A DNA stretch of 64,000 nucleotides, from positions 62,001 to 126,000 of the forward strand of contig CBFHND010000005.1 in NCBI GenBank assembly GCA_965657085.1, in the 5' to 3' direction. Shown here piece by piece: positions 9,188 through 18,310 of the stretch. The notes below the pieces were generated by a model. The model did not search any database, was not told where the DNA came from, and saw only the letters and a list, made by a program, of their open reading frames with translations. Numbering within the stretch: position 1 is the stretch's first letter; every line of letters starts with the position of its first letter. The position numbers and the translations under genes are program-made. Source of the DNA: CBFHND01 sp965657085 (GTDB lineage: Bacteria > Pseudomonadota > Alphaproteobacteria > Rhodobacterales > Rhodobacteraceae).

Positions 9188-10048
9188 ATGTTTCACGACC
9201 GTCTCAACGACGCGGCCACGCGCATCCAAGCGCAGTTCGACAAGGTTCTGAACAGCATGGACGATGTGCCCGTGGTGCAGGCCATGGGCCACGCGACCAC
9301 AGGCGGAAAGCGGTTGCGCGGGTTTCTGGTGCTGGAATCTGCCCGGCTGCATGGCATCGCGGCCGATATCGCGATCTGGCCTGCTGTGGGGATCGAGGCT
9401 CTGCATGCCTATAGCCTTGTCCATGACGATCTGCCTTGCATGGATGATGATGACATGCGGCGCGGCGCGCCAACGGTGCACGTCAAATGGGACGAGGCGA
9501 CCGCGGTTCTGGCGGGCGACGCCTTGCAAACGCTGGCCTTCGAAATGGTTACGCACAAAGCTGTCGGCCCTGCGCGTGCCGATCTTGCGCGCAGTCTGGC
9601 ACAGGCGAGCGGCGCGCAAGGGATGGTGTTGGGTCAAGCACTGGATATTGCGGCCGAAACCTCCGCCAATCCCCTGAGCCTGGACGAAATCACCCGCTTG
9701 CAGCGTGGCAAAACCGGTGCATTGATCGAATGGGCGGCCTGTGCCGGCCCGCGCATGGCAGAGGCAGATCATGGCGCACTGCGGGACTATGCGCGCGCAC
9801 TGGGCCTCGCCTTTCAGATCGCGGACGATGTTCTGGATGTGACCGCCGATGCCGAAACCATGGGCAAGGCAACGGGCAAGGACGCCGATGCGGGCAAGGC
9901 GACGTTCGTATCCCTTCTGGGGCTGGACGAGGCGAAACGCCGCGCGACGCAATTGGTGGAAACCGCCTGTGACGCATTACATGTTTATGGTGCGGAGGCG
10001 GACGTGCTACGACAGACGGCGCAGTTCGTCGTGACGCGCAAGAAGTGA
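9188..10048 (+). CDS. ispA: farnesyl diphosphate synthase (polyprenyl synthetase)
   Basis: Condenses IPP with DMAPP and GPP to farnesyl diphosphate. The 286-residue protein has GGKRLRGFLVLES, the first aspartate-rich motif DDLPCMDDDDMRRGAPTVH, GQALDIAAE, KTGALI and the second aspartate-rich motif FQIADDVLD, then the GKATGKDADAGKATFVSLLG tail typical of FPP synthases. I use the ATG at 9188, just after xseB; an in-frame upstream start would overlap xseB by about 50 bases. It lies between xseB and dxs. Confidence 0.95.
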   Translation: MFHDRLNDAATRIQAQFDKVLNSMDDVPVVQAMGHATTGGKRLRGFLVLESARLHGIAADIAIWPAVGIEALHAYSLVHDDLPCMDDDDMRRGAPTVHVKWDEATAVLAGDALQTLAFEMVTHKAVGPARADLARSLAQASGAQGMVLGQALDIAAETSANPLSLDEITRLQRGKTGALIEWAACAGPRMAEADHGALRDYARALGLAFQIADDVLDVTADAETMGKATGKDADAGKATFVSLLGLDEAKRRATQLVETACDALHVYGAEADVLRQTAQFVVTRKK

Positions 10049-10064
10049 GTGAAAGCCCGAAGCT

Positions 10065-11993
10065 ATGAGAGACCGGCCCCAAACACCCCTGCTCGACAAG
10101 GTTGATCGTCCCGCGGACCTCAAGCAATTCAACGATTCCCAACTTGTGCAGATCGCGCAGGAAGTCCGAGCCGAAACCGTGTCTGCGGTGTCTGTCACAG
10201 GTGGCCATTTAGGGGCGGGTCTGGGCGTGGTTGAGTTGACCGTGGCACTGCACGCCGTTTTCGACACACCGCGCGACAAGATCATTTGGGACGTGGGCCA
10301 TCAGTGTTACCCGCACAAGATCCTGACGGGGCGGCGTGACCGTATCCGCACCCTGCGTCAAAAGGATGGGTTGAGCGGTTTTACCAAACGCTCTGAATCA
10401 CCCTACGACCCCTTTGGCGCTGCGCACAGTTCAACCTCGATCAGTGCCGCGCTTGGATTTTCGGTCGCACGCGATCTGGGTGGCAACCCGCCCGAAGGTC
10501 TGGGCGATGCCATCGCAGTGATCGGGGACGGCAGCATGAGCGCGGGCATGGCCTATGAGGCGATGAACAACGCAGGCCACCTGAAAAAACGTCTGATCGT
10601 CATTCTGAATGACAACGAAATGTCGATTGCCCCGCCGGTCGGCGCGATGAGCGCATATCTGAGCCGCCTCTACGCCGAAGAACCCTTTCAGGACCTTAAA
10701 GCCGCGGCCAAAGGTGCGGTCAGCCTGTTGCCGGAACCCTTCCGCGAGGGTGCGCGCCGGGCCAAGGACATGCTGAAAGGTATTGCCGTTGGGGGGACGC
10801 TGTTCGAACAACTGGGGTTCAGCTATGTCGGCCCGATCGATGGGCATGACATGGATCAATTGTTGCCGGTTCTGCGCACGGTCAAGGCGCGGGCCACGGG
10901 GCCGATCCTGATCCATGTGCTGACCAAGAAAGGCAAAGGTTATGCCCCCGCCGAACAGGCGCGGGATCGTGGGCATGGGGTGTCCAAGTTCGACGTGGTT
11001 ACCGGCGAACAGAAAAAGGCGTCCAGCAACGCGCCAAGCTATACCCGCGTCTTTGCGGATCATCTGATGAAAGAGGCCGCAGTCGACGACAAGATTTGTG
11101 CCGTCACGGCCGCCATGCCGGATGGCACCGGCCTGAACCTGTTTGCGGAGCGCTATCCGAGCCGATGCTTTGACGTAGGCATCGCCGAACAGCACGGCGT
11201 CACCTTTTCTGCGGCGCTTGCCGCAGGTGGGATGAAGCCGTTTTGCGCGATGTACTCGACGTTCCTTCAACGCGGCTATGATCAGGTCGTGCATGATGTG
11301 GCGATCCAGCGCCTGCCCGTGCGTTTTGCAGTTGATCGTGCCGGGCTTGTGGGGGCGGACGGGGCCACCCATGCGGGTGCTTTCGACGTTGCCTATCTTG
11401 CCAATCTGCCCGGGTTCGTGGTCATGGCCGCAGCGGATGAGGCAGAACTGGCGCATATGGTGGCAACGGCGGCCGCGCATAATGATGGGCCCATTGCCTT
11501 CCGCTTTCCGCGCGGGGAAGGCACAGGCGTGGATATGCCGGAACGCGGCACGCCGCTGGAAATCGGCAAGGGCCGCATCGTATCCGAAGGCGCGCGTGTC
11601 GCCATCCTGTCTTTTGGTACCCGCCTTTCAGAGGTCGAGCGTGCCTGCGAAGCGCTGGCAGCAAGGGGGATCACGCCCACGATCGCCGATGCGCGCTTTG
11701 CCAAGCCGCTGGACCGCGAATTGATCCTGCGACTGGCCGCAGAGCACGAAGCGTTGATCACCATCGAGGAAGGCGCGGTTGGAGGCTTTGGCAGCCATGT
11801 GGCACAGCTTTTGGCGGACGAGGCGGTGTTTGACAACGGGCTGCGGTTCCGGTCCATGGTTCTACCGGACACCTTTATTGATCAGGCCAGCCCCGAAGAT
11901 ATGTACGCCATGGCAGGTCTGAACGCCCGCGATATCGAAGCGAAGGTTCTTGAGGTGTTGGGCATTGCCCAAATCGGGGAAGCGCGCGCTTAA
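10065..11993 (+). CDS. dxs: 1-deoxy-D-xylulose-5-phosphate synthase
   Basis: First enzyme of the MEP isoprenoid pathway: pyruvate plus glyceraldehyde 3-phosphate gives DXP and CO2, with thiamine diphosphate. At 642 residues it is full length. Landmarks: SVTGGHLGAGLGVVELTVAL, DVGHQCYPHKILTGR, the ThDP motif GDGSMSAGMAYEAMNNAG, and in the second domain DVGIAEQHGVTFSAALAAGG and PFCAMYSTFLQRGYDQ. It ends a run of isoprenoid genes and is the last core gene before the accessory region. Confidence 0.97.
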   Translation: MRDRPQTPLLDKVDRPADLKQFNDSQLVQIAQEVRAETVSAVSVTGGHLGAGLGVVELTVALHAVFDTPRDKIIWDVGHQCYPHKILTGRRDRIRTLRQKDGLSGFTKRSESPYDPFGAAHSSTSISAALGFSVARDLGGNPPEGLGDAIAVIGDGSMSAGMAYEAMNNAGHLKKRLIVILNDNEMSIAPPVGAMSAYLSRLYAEEPFQDLKAAAKGAVSLLPEPFREGARRAKDMLKGIAVGGTLFEQLGFSYVGPIDGHDMDQLLPVLRTVKARATGPILIHVLTKKGKGYAPAEQARDRGHGVSKFDVVTGEQKKASSNAPSYTRVFADHLMKEAAVDDKICAVTAAMPDGTGLNLFAERYPSRCFDVGIAEQHGVTFSAALAAGGMKPFCAMYSTFLQRGYDQVVHDVAIQRLPVRFAVDRAGLVGADGATHAGAFDVAYLANLPGFVVMAAADEAELAHMVATAAAHNDGPIAFRFPRGEGTGVDMPERGTPLEIGKGRIVSEGARVAILSFGTRLSEVERACEALAARGITPTIADARFAKPLDRELILRLAAEHEALITIEEGAVGGFGSHVAQLLADEAVFDNGLRFRSMVLPDTFIDQASPEDMYAMAGLNARDIEAKVLEVLGIAQIGEARA

Positions 11994-11997
11994 CCTC

Positions 11998-12035
11998 CCC
12001 CCGTCAACGACCTCGGCCAAGGGCGCTGACGGGGG
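11998..12035 (+). terminator. hairpin after dxs
   Basis: A perfect 9-base inverted repeat, CCCCCGTCA at 11998-12006 and TGACGGGGG at 12027-12035, begins 5 bases after the dxs stop. No run of T follows, so it may be a weak terminator or an mRNA 3' end structure. Confidence 0.5.
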
Positions 12036-12084
12036 CAATATAGCAAAGCGGAGATACAGAAGGGTCAGGACTCACTGCCAATAG

Positions 12085-12558
12085 ATGACCAGGGCGGCGG
12101 CATCAAAAAAACGTGGCGTAGAGCGCAGCCCGGACGATGTGCGGGAGCGATTGGCGCGGATTACAGATCGCGGGCAAGAGTGCAGTGGGCAGAGTGACGA
12201 AGAACAGACCACAGGGCGCAACTACGCTCGGGACCGGCTCAAAGGCATTCTGAACCGTGACGCGGCGCAGGGGCCGTAGGCGAGCGTTCACAAGCTGGAG
12301 ATCGAGGATGCGCGCGAAGTCGAGAGTCAGAAAGAGATTGAGAACGAGCGTGAAATCGACTGGGAGATAGATCGTGACCCTGGCCTCAGTCATCGATGTA
12401 TTCAGAAAACGGACAAGGAGACTGATTTGAGGAATGAGATTTTCAACGTGGGGGGAGACGATCCTGCTGGACGGCGAACCGCTGTCATTAGTGACGCGTG
12501 CAGGTGTCGAGGCATCGATCGAGAAGGGGAACAAGCACGGCTACCTCTATGACCAGGT
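12085..12558 (+). pseudogene. possible relaxase/mobilisation protein remnant
   Basis: An ATG frame at 12085 runs 64 codons, hits TAG at 12277, then stays open in the same frame to about 12558. The first part contains RSPDDVRERLARI and the second a highly charged stretch, VESQKEIENEREIDWEIDRD; both remind me of large DUF3363-type relaxases, but the similarity is weak and from memory. A third stretch in another frame (12434-12616, RAGVEASIEKGNKHGYLYDQ) may be further debris. No complete gene is present. If right, this is a scar of a mobilisable element at the edge of the metal region. Confidence 0.25.
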
Positions 12559-12608
12559 GCACGATCCGCTCGATGGCCAGTGGAAACGGGGGCCATTCCA
12601 GCAAAATC

Positions 12609-12639
12609 TTGATTGATTACTGGCATCAGACCCTATAAC
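12609..12639 (+). promoter_or_regulatory. candidate promoter with 19-base spacer before the small protein at 12650
   Basis: TTGATT at 12609 and TATAAC at 12634 are 19 bases apart, the spacing typical of MerR-controlled promoters. The spacer shows no convincing dyad, and transcription would start only a few bases before the ATG at 12650, giving an almost leaderless mRNA. It may be chance. Confidence 0.25.
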
Positions 12640-12649
12640 CAACCTAGAT

Positions 12650-12961
12650 ATGAAATATCTGTTGGCCATACTGTTGTCAGTGACCATAAACCTTGGCGTT
12701 GCAGAGTCTGGCGTCCATGCGTTTGAAGAAGATGTTTCTACTCCCGCCACTGTTGATATTGACCAAACCACTCAGAATCAAAAAAATGGCGAAAATGGTG
12801 AGGCATCCCATGCCTCTGGCGATTGCCATCTCCACATCATTGTGCTGAAGCAGGCGCAGTTGGCGTGTCATCAGGTGTCTGCAGAACCATCGCGGCACTG
12901 GACGGACGTCTCTGTGATCCTTGCCACATTCCAAGGCTTCTATCGCCCTCCGCGAGGCTGA
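12650..12961 (+). CDS. small secreted Cys/His protein with C-terminal Pro-Pro-Arg motif (copy 1)
   Basis: A 103-residue protein with a hydrophobic N-terminal signal (residues 1-25), a polar middle holding SGDCHLH (C59, H60, H62) and ACH (C73, H74), and the end FYRPPRG. The layout resembles the small periplasmic or leader-like proteins (DUF2946/CopL-like) found ahead of metal efflux genes, but I cannot assign a named family firmly. Two more proteins of the same design are encoded at 20376 and 41242. It lies 166 bases upstream of the RND adaptor gene. A role in periplasmic metal binding or in controlling the downstream pump is inference. Confidence 0.6.
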   Translation: MKYLLAILLSVTINLGVAESGVHAFEEDVSTPATVDIDQTTQNQKNGENGEASHASGDCHLHIIVLKQAQLACHQVSAEPSRHWTDVSVILATFQGFYRPPRG

Positions 12962-13127
12962 CCAAACTTGGTAGTGGAGCGGTGTTTTGCGGTGCCCGTG
13001 TCGGAATGGGCATCATAAAAGCGCAAATGTAAAAGCAAACCGAACCTTTAGAGTGATGGTCGCATTCGAGTGCGCCCTTGGTTTGCTCGCGGAAGACAAA
13101 AGTCTTTCCAATATTCGGAGTGCAATC

Positions 13128-14549
13128 ATGAAACTGAGAACGATGCCCTTGGCTTGGCTGACGATAGGCGCATTGGCCTTGATCGCGATCACAGTCGCCA
13201 TTGGCGGTGCGGAAATGCCATTACGATTGACTGCCACAGCTGCAACTCTCCCGCAAGATCATGATCATGCCGGTGAAGCAGAAGATGCGCACGGTGACGA
13301 TGACCACGGCGGCGAAAGCCATGCCGGTGAAGCAGAAGACGCGCACGGTGACGATGACCACGGCGGCGAAAGCCATGCCGGTGAAGCAGAAGATGCGCAC
13401 GGCGACGATGACCACGGCGGCGAAAGCCATGCCGGTGAAGCAGAAGACGCGCACGGTGACGATGACCACGGCGGCGGCGATGTTGTCAAACTGGAGCCTG
13501 AGGTATCGCAAGAGGCCGGAATCGTGCTTGAGCAAGCTGAATTCGGCCTTTTGGGCGAGTCGCTCAGCCTGCCAGCGGAAATTCGCTTTGACCAGGACCG
13601 GATTGCGAACGTTTCGCCTAGGGTGAGCGGCGTTCTCGACCGGCTCTTTGTGGGCGAAGGCGACGAAGTTGAGTACGGCGATACTCTCGCATTGATAACG
13701 AGCCGCGAGCTTGCCGCGTTGAAAGCCCAATGGCTGACTGCGGAAACAAGGAGATCACTGGCAGCGCAAGCCTTGGAGCGCCTGGAAGGTCTGTGGGCGC
13801 AAAAAATCACATCCGAGGCGAATGTTCAGACAGCCCGCGCAGAGCATGAAGAGGCAAAGACCAAGAGTGAAGCAGCAGAAACCGAACTGCATGCTGTCGG
13901 CATTGATCACGCCGCCCTCGAAAAAATAGCCACTGCTCCGGATGGTATTAATGCCAATGCCTACCTGGCTGCACCAATCGCGGGAACAATTGTGCGACGT
14001 GCGGCGACGCTGGGGGAAACGGTAACAGCTGGGGATTCCAGCGCCAAGGTTCTGTTCACGATTGTCGACGACAGCGTGGTTTGGGCTGATATCGCAGTTT
14101 ACAAACAGGATATCAGCCGCGTCCGGATTGGCGCTCCGGTTGCCCTTAAATCAGACGCTGGCGATGTCATTGCACAATCAACAGTTGCTGTTGTCCTACC
14201 GGTTATTGATGAAGTGTCGCGCACGGCGACGGCGCGTGTCATCATCGATAACTCTGACAGAACCCTGACCCCCGGCCAGTTTGTGATTGCAGATCTCAGC
14301 GTCGGCAATGCTGCGGAGGTTTTGCGCGTGCCACAATCCGCCGTGCAACTGGTAGAGGATAGTCCGTCTGTTTTTGTCCCTGTTAACGGCGGGTTCGCAC
14401 CGCGCGCTGTCATGGTCGGTACAACCGCTGGCGGCTATGTGGAAATCCGCACCGGGCTGGAGGAAGGCGACCTCTTTGTCTCCGAAGGTGCCTTCACACT
14501 CAAAGCCCAACTTGAAAAAGACGCCTTTGGCGATGGTCACGGACATTAG
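13128..14549 (+). CDS. RND efflux periplasmic adaptor (CzcB/CusB-like) with His-rich repeats
   Basis: A 473-residue membrane-fusion protein bridging an RND pump and an outer-membrane channel. After an N-terminal membrane anchor (about 8-30) come four 18-residue repeats rich in His, Asp and Glu (residues 47-118). Then follow the barrel-sandwich part (RIANVSPRVSGVLDRLFVGE), a coiled-coil hairpin (about 195-260) and beta-barrel segments (YLAAPIAGTIVRRAATLGE, LTPGQFVIADLSVG). I chose the ATG at 13128 (GGAG 8 bases upstream) because it starts a clean membrane anchor; an in-frame extension to 12987 encodes no recognisable sequence. The pump gene starts 12 bases downstream. Confidence 0.88.
   Translation: MKLRTMPLAWLTIGALALIAITVAIGGAEMPLRLTATAATLPQDHDHAGEAEDAHGDDDHGGESHAGEAEDAHGDDDHGGESHAGEAEDAHGDDDHGGESHAGEAEDAHGDDDHGGGDVVKLEPEVSQEAGIVLEQAEFGLLGESLSLPAEIRFDQDRIANVSPRVSGVLDRLFVGEGDEVEYGDTLALITSRELAALKAQWLTAETRRSLAAQALERLEGLWAQKITSEANVQTARAEHEEAKTKSEAAETELHAVGIDHAALEKIATAPDGINANAYLAAPIAGTIVRRAATLGETVTAGDSSAKVLFTIVDDSVVWADIAVYKQDISRVRIGAPVALKSDAGDVIAQSTVAVVLPVIDEVSRTATARVIIDNSDRTLTPGQFVIADLSVGNAAEVLRVPQSAVQLVEDSPSVFVPVNGGFAPRAVMVGTTAGGYVEIRTGLEEGDLFVSEGAFTLKAQLEKDAFGDGHGH
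13266..13481 (+). repeat. four tandem 54-base repeats in the RND adaptor gene
   Basis: Four near-identical 54-base units start at 13266, 13320, 13374 and 13428, and the last diverges at its end. Each encodes an 18-residue unit beginning HAGEAEDAHGDDDHGG. Copies differ at a few third-codon positions (T/C), so the array has been kept or re-expanded in frame. Histidine/acidic runs of this kind are known as metal-buffering segments in adaptors and exporters. Confidence 0.95.
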
Positions 14550-14560
14550 GATAGCTGACT

Positions 14561-17500
14561 ATGACTGATTTTATGCACCGCATCGCAGGCGGCTGGCTTT
14601 TGGCGGCCATTGCGGCTTTTGCGATGACGCTTGGCGGGCTTTTTGCGTTTCGCGCTTTGCCTGTAGATGCCTTTCCCGACGTGACACCCGCGCTGGTTCA
14701 GGTTTTCACCGAAACCGAAGGGCTCGCCCCCGAAGAGGTGGAACGCTATGTGACCTATCCGATTGAAACGGCGATGTCGGGCCTGCCAAAACTCAAAAAC
14801 ATGCGCTCGGTCTCCAACTTTGGGCTGTCGGTGGTGAACATCTATTTTGAGGACGGGACGGATGTCTATTTCGCCCGTCAGGTCGTGGGCGAGCGGCTTG
14901 CCGAAGCGCGTGGTAATATCCCCGACGGGTTTGGCGACCCGCAAATGGGTCCGATTTCAACTGGGCTTGGCCTCATCCTGTATTTCCGTCTGGAAGATCA
15001 GACCGGCGCGCGCAACCTTGTCGAGATGCGCGAAATTCAGGACTGGATCGTCAAGTATCAATTGCAGACGGTGCCGGGTGTCACCGAGGTTTTGTCCCTT
15101 GGTGGCTATGAAAAGCAATATCAGGTCAGGCTCGATCCCGATGCACTGCTCGCCTATGACATTCAAATCGCCGATGTGATCAGCGCATTAGAGCGCGGAA
15201 ATAAAACCGAAGGGGCGCAATTCCTCGAAATTGGATCCGAACAATACACGGTGCGTGGCGTTGGACTTGCGAAGACAATCGCGGATCTCGCGGAGACTGT
15301 CGTCAACGTGGACGACGGGCGCACCGTGCGCGTGCGCGATCTAGGCCACATCATCGTTGGCGGTAGCGTTCGGCAAGGTCTTGCAACCGCCAATGGTGAA
15401 GGGGAAGTTGTCGCAGGGCTGGTTCTGAAACTTTATGGCACCAACACATCCGATGTCATCGCGCGGGTGCAAGAGCGCTTTGAGGAAATCAACGCAAGCC
15501 TGCCGGATGGTGTACTGGCGGTCCCCTACTATGATCAGGGCACGCTGGTGAACAAGGCCTCCGCGACTGTTACGACGGCGTTGTGGCAGGGGGCTGTGCT
15601 TGTGGCGTTGGTCGTTTTCGTCTTTCTGGGGGGCTGGCGTCCCAGTCTGGTTGTGGTCCTGTCGATCCCGTTTTCCGTAGGTTTTGCTTTTATCGCAATG
15701 TACGTTCTGGGCATCAGCGCCAACCTGATGTCACTGGGGGGGGTCGCCATCGCCATCGGGATGATGGTGGATGGGGCGATTGTTATCTCTGAAAACGTGG
15801 ATCGCAGCTTTGAGGAAGACGACGGCTCTGAAGAGCCGCGTATGTTGGTTGCCCGATCTACTGCCGAGGTAATCGCACCTCTAGTGGCGGCGGTTGCCGT
15901 GGTTATCGTTGTTTTCTTGCCGCTTTTCTCGCTGCAGGGGGTCGAGGGCAAGACCTTCCGGCCCTTGGCGGCATCGGCGGCACTCGCCATGACCGGATCG
16001 CTCTTCTATGCGGCCCTGATTGCGCCTTCGATGGCCTTTTCGGTGATGCGCCGGTCCGGCAAGAAGGCCCCGGACAAGCCGGGTCGAACTGTCGCGATGG
16101 TCAGTGGCGCGGCCGGGTTCTTTGTCCGTAACCGGTTTTTTGCCATTGTCCTGTGCGGCATATTTTTGGCGGTGGGCGGTTTTGCAGGATCGCGACTTGG
16201 CTCCGAATTTACGCCATCGTTGGAGGAAGGTGATATTCTGATGCGGGTCACCATGGCACCCTCAATTTCGCTTACCGAAGGGATGAAGACGACGACGCTT
16301 GTGGAAAAGCGGCTGTTAAAGAATTTCCCTGAAATCAAGTCCATCGTGACCCGCATTGGGCGTGGCGAGGTTGGCGCGCATGCTGACCCGACCAACAGCG
16401 CCGAAGCCTTCATCGAGCTGAACCCGGTCGATCAGTGGCGGCCCGGCTTGTCTGCCGAAGGTTTGCGCACGGCGATTTCGGAAGATCTGGAAAGTTTTCC
16501 GGGGATTGTGGTTAATATTGGCCAGCCCATCGCGATGGCCGTTGATGAATTGCTGACCGGCACACGCGCCGAACTGGCCGTCAAAATCTTTGGACCGGAT
16601 TCCGAAATTCTGTTGGAGCGATCACAAGTCCTGCAATCACTTCTGCAACAGGTTGAGGGGGCTGCCGAGGTGCAAGCAGACCAGATCACTGGCGCGCCGC
16701 AACTTGTGGTAACAGTAGATCGGTTCGCCCTTGGTCGCTACGGGCTGGATGTGGAGGACGCGTTGGATGGGCTGCGTACAGCCGTTGGCGGAGCAGAGGC
16801 CGGATCGCTGTTCGAAGGTGTGCGACAGTTCCCGATCGTGGTTCGTTTCGACGAGGAGAGGCGTGACACACCCGAAGCGATCAGGCGCATCGTGCTGGAG
16901 TCGCCTTCGGGCGCGCGGGTGCCGCTGGATACGGTGGCAAAGATCGAGACTGTAATCGGCCCGCGACAGATCACACGCGAAGATGGCGAGCGCTTCATCA
17001 CTGTACAGTCTAACGTGCGCGGTCGCGATATAGGATCGTTCGTTGCTGAAGCACAGAAGTTGACAGATAATCAACTTGAGTTGCCACCTGGATATCGTTT
17101 GGTATGGGGCGGCCAGTTCGAGCTTCAGCAACAGGCGAATGCCCGTTTCAAGGTAGTCATTCCAATCACGCTGGGCATCGTGCTGCTGATCCTTCTGATT
17201 ACTTTTGGCCGTCTGAAATCAGCGATCCTCATCCTTCTGAACATTCCCTTGGCGCTGACCGGTGGGGCCTTGGCGCTTTGGCTGACCGGGCTACCGGTGT
17301 CGGTTCCCGCCACAGTCGGGTTTATCGCTTTGTTCGGCATCGCATTGGGCAACGGCATGGTATTGGTAAGTTTCATGGATGATTTTGCGCGTGCCGGTCG
17401 CAATCTTGAGGCTTTGGCTATTGATGCCGCTGGGCTGCGCGCACGCCCGGTCCTGATGACCGCCATGACGACAGCACTGGGGCTGGCACCATTACTCTTC

Positions 17501-17725
17501 GCCACAGGCGTCGGAGCAGAGGTCCAGCGTCCGCTCGCCACTGTTGTCACCGGGGGGTTGGTCTCATCAACCGTTCTGACCCTGCTTGTTATGCCTGCCG
17601 TGCACCGTTGGTTCGCACCTAGACAAGGTGGGCATCATTCGCTTGTCGAAACTGACCATAGGCATGGTTCCACAGCGCATACGGTTGGTTCCAGTGCAAC
17701 CGCGACGACACTGCAGTCACGGTGA
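14561..17725 (+). CDS. heavy-metal RND efflux pump (CzcA/CusA family)
   Basis: A 1054-residue inner-membrane proton antiporter with the RND plan: one N-terminal helix, a periplasmic loop, six helices, a second loop and a final helix bundle. The helix-4 signature reads AIGMMVDGAIVISEN with D404 and E411. By recalled alignment to CzcA, D408 and E415 are kept but the first aspartate (D402) is Ala as in CusA. The three periplasmic methionines of E. coli CusA appear replaced (PSIS, a TNSAEAF region, and AVDELLTG), and the last matches CzcA instead. So it may not be a copper/silver pump despite its copper-rich neighbourhood. It follows the adaptor gene by 11 bases; the TolC partner may be the gene at 21075. 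Confidence 0.9.
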   Translation: MTDFMHRIAGGWLLAAIAAFAMTLGGLFAFRALPVDAFPDVTPALVQVFTETEGLAPEEVERYVTYPIETAMSGLPKLKNMRSVSNFGLSVVNIYFEDGTDVYFARQVVGERLAEARGNIPDGFGDPQMGPISTGLGLILYFRLEDQTGARNLVEMREIQDWIVKYQLQTVPGVTEVLSLGGYEKQYQVRLDPDALLAYDIQIADVISALERGNKTEGAQFLEIGSEQYTVRGVGLAKTIADLAETVVNVDDGRTVRVRDLGHIIVGGSVRQGLATANGEGEVVAGLVLKLYGTNTSDVIARVQERFEEINASLPDGVLAVPYYDQGTLVNKASATVTTALWQGAVLVALVVFVFLGGWRPSLVVVLSIPFSVGFAFIAMYVLGISANLMSLGGVAIAIGMMVDGAIVISENVDRSFEEDDGSEEPRMLVARSTAEVIAPLVAAVAVVIVVFLPLFSLQGVEGKTFRPLAASAALAMTGSLFYAALIAPSMAFSVMRRSGKKAPDKPGRTVAMVSGAAGFFVRNRFFAIVLCGIFLAVGGFAGSRLGSEFTPSLEEGDILMRVTMAPSISLTEGMKTTTLVEKRLLKNFPEIKSIVTRIGRGEVGAHADPTNSAEAFIELNPVDQWRPGLSAEGLRTAISEDLESFPGIVVNIGQPIAMAVDELLTGTRAELAVKIFGPDSEILLERSQVLQSLLQQVEGAAEVQADQITGAPQLVVTVDRFALGRYGLDVEDALDGLRTAVGGAEAGSLFEGVRQFPIVVRFDEERRDTPEAIRRIVLESPSGARVPLDTVAKIETVIGPRQITREDGERFITVQSNVRGRDIGSFVAEAQKLTDNQLELPPGYRLVWGGQFELQQQANARFKVVIPITLGIVLLILLITFGRLKSAILILLNIPLALTGGALALWLTGLPVSVPATVGFIALFGIALGNGMVLVSFMDDFARAGRNLEALAIDAAGLRARPVLMTAMTTALGLAPLLFATGVGAEVQRPLATVVTGGLVSSTVLTLLVMPAVHRWFAPRQGGHHSLVETDHRHGSTAHTVGSSATATTLQSR

Positions 17726-17864
17726 CTAACTGGGTGCGTGAAGAGTATTCGAGTGCAGGGATGCCAGCTAGGCCTTTGGATTGCCGTTCGTGCAGTATGG
17801 TGAGCCGCAACTCTCCTTTGTGGTTGGACGATCCCACCAGTGAGGGCAGGTTGGCGAAATGCTA

Positions 17865-18302
17865 TCAAGCATCTGATGGTGTGTCATGATCTCCGACGCA
17901 GAGCCGGTGATCGCCCAGAACCTGAATGACACGGCATTCTCCGGCCTGGCCTGGATCGTCCGCCTCGGCCATTCGAGAGAGTTCTTCTCTGAGCTGCGCC
18001 AGAATGGCCATGCGGCGATCCACAGCGGCGAGCTGTTTGCGGGTGATTTCATGTGCAGGGGCACAGTCCTTGATTGGTTCTTCGGCAAGTGCCATCAGAT
18101 CAGCGATGTCATCGAGACCGAAGCCAAGTTCCCGTGCGTGCCGCAGGAAAGCGAGGCGTTCGAGCGCGGTTTCGTCATAGCGCCGCTGACCCCCTTCCGT
18201 TCGGGCCGGCGACGGGATCAGGCCGCGCTGTTCATAGTAGCGGATCGTCGTCACTTTCACACCCGTGCGGCGCGACATCTGGCCGATTGAATATTCTTTC
18301 AT
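17865..18302 (-). CDS. MerR-family metal-responsive regulator
   Basis: A 145-residue regulator with the MerR DNA-binding head (YSIGQMSRRTGVKVTTIRYYEQRGLI), a long dimerisation helix (about 80-118) and three cysteines placed like the metal ligands of the Zn/Cd/Pb sensors: one in KDCAPAH at the helix start and two in a C-terminal loop, ECRVIQVLGDHRLC. This points to Zn, Cd or Pb rather than Cu(I). It is divergent from the CDF exporter gene, and the intergenic promoter has MerR-type geometry, so it probably controls both. Confidence 0.88.
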   Translation of the reverse strand: MKEYSIGQMSRRTGVKVTTIRYYEQRGLIPSPARTEGGQRRYDETALERLAFLRHARELGFGLDDIADLMALAEEPIKDCAPAHEITRKQLAAVDRRMAILAQLREELSRMAEADDPGQAGECRVIQVLGDHRLCVGDHDTPSDA

Positions 18303-18310
18303 GGCAACCC

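Noticed and set aside
13266..13481. Evenly spaced repeats that could be taken for a CRISPR array.
   Set aside because: The repeats are contiguous with no unique spacers and encode an in-frame His-rich peptide.
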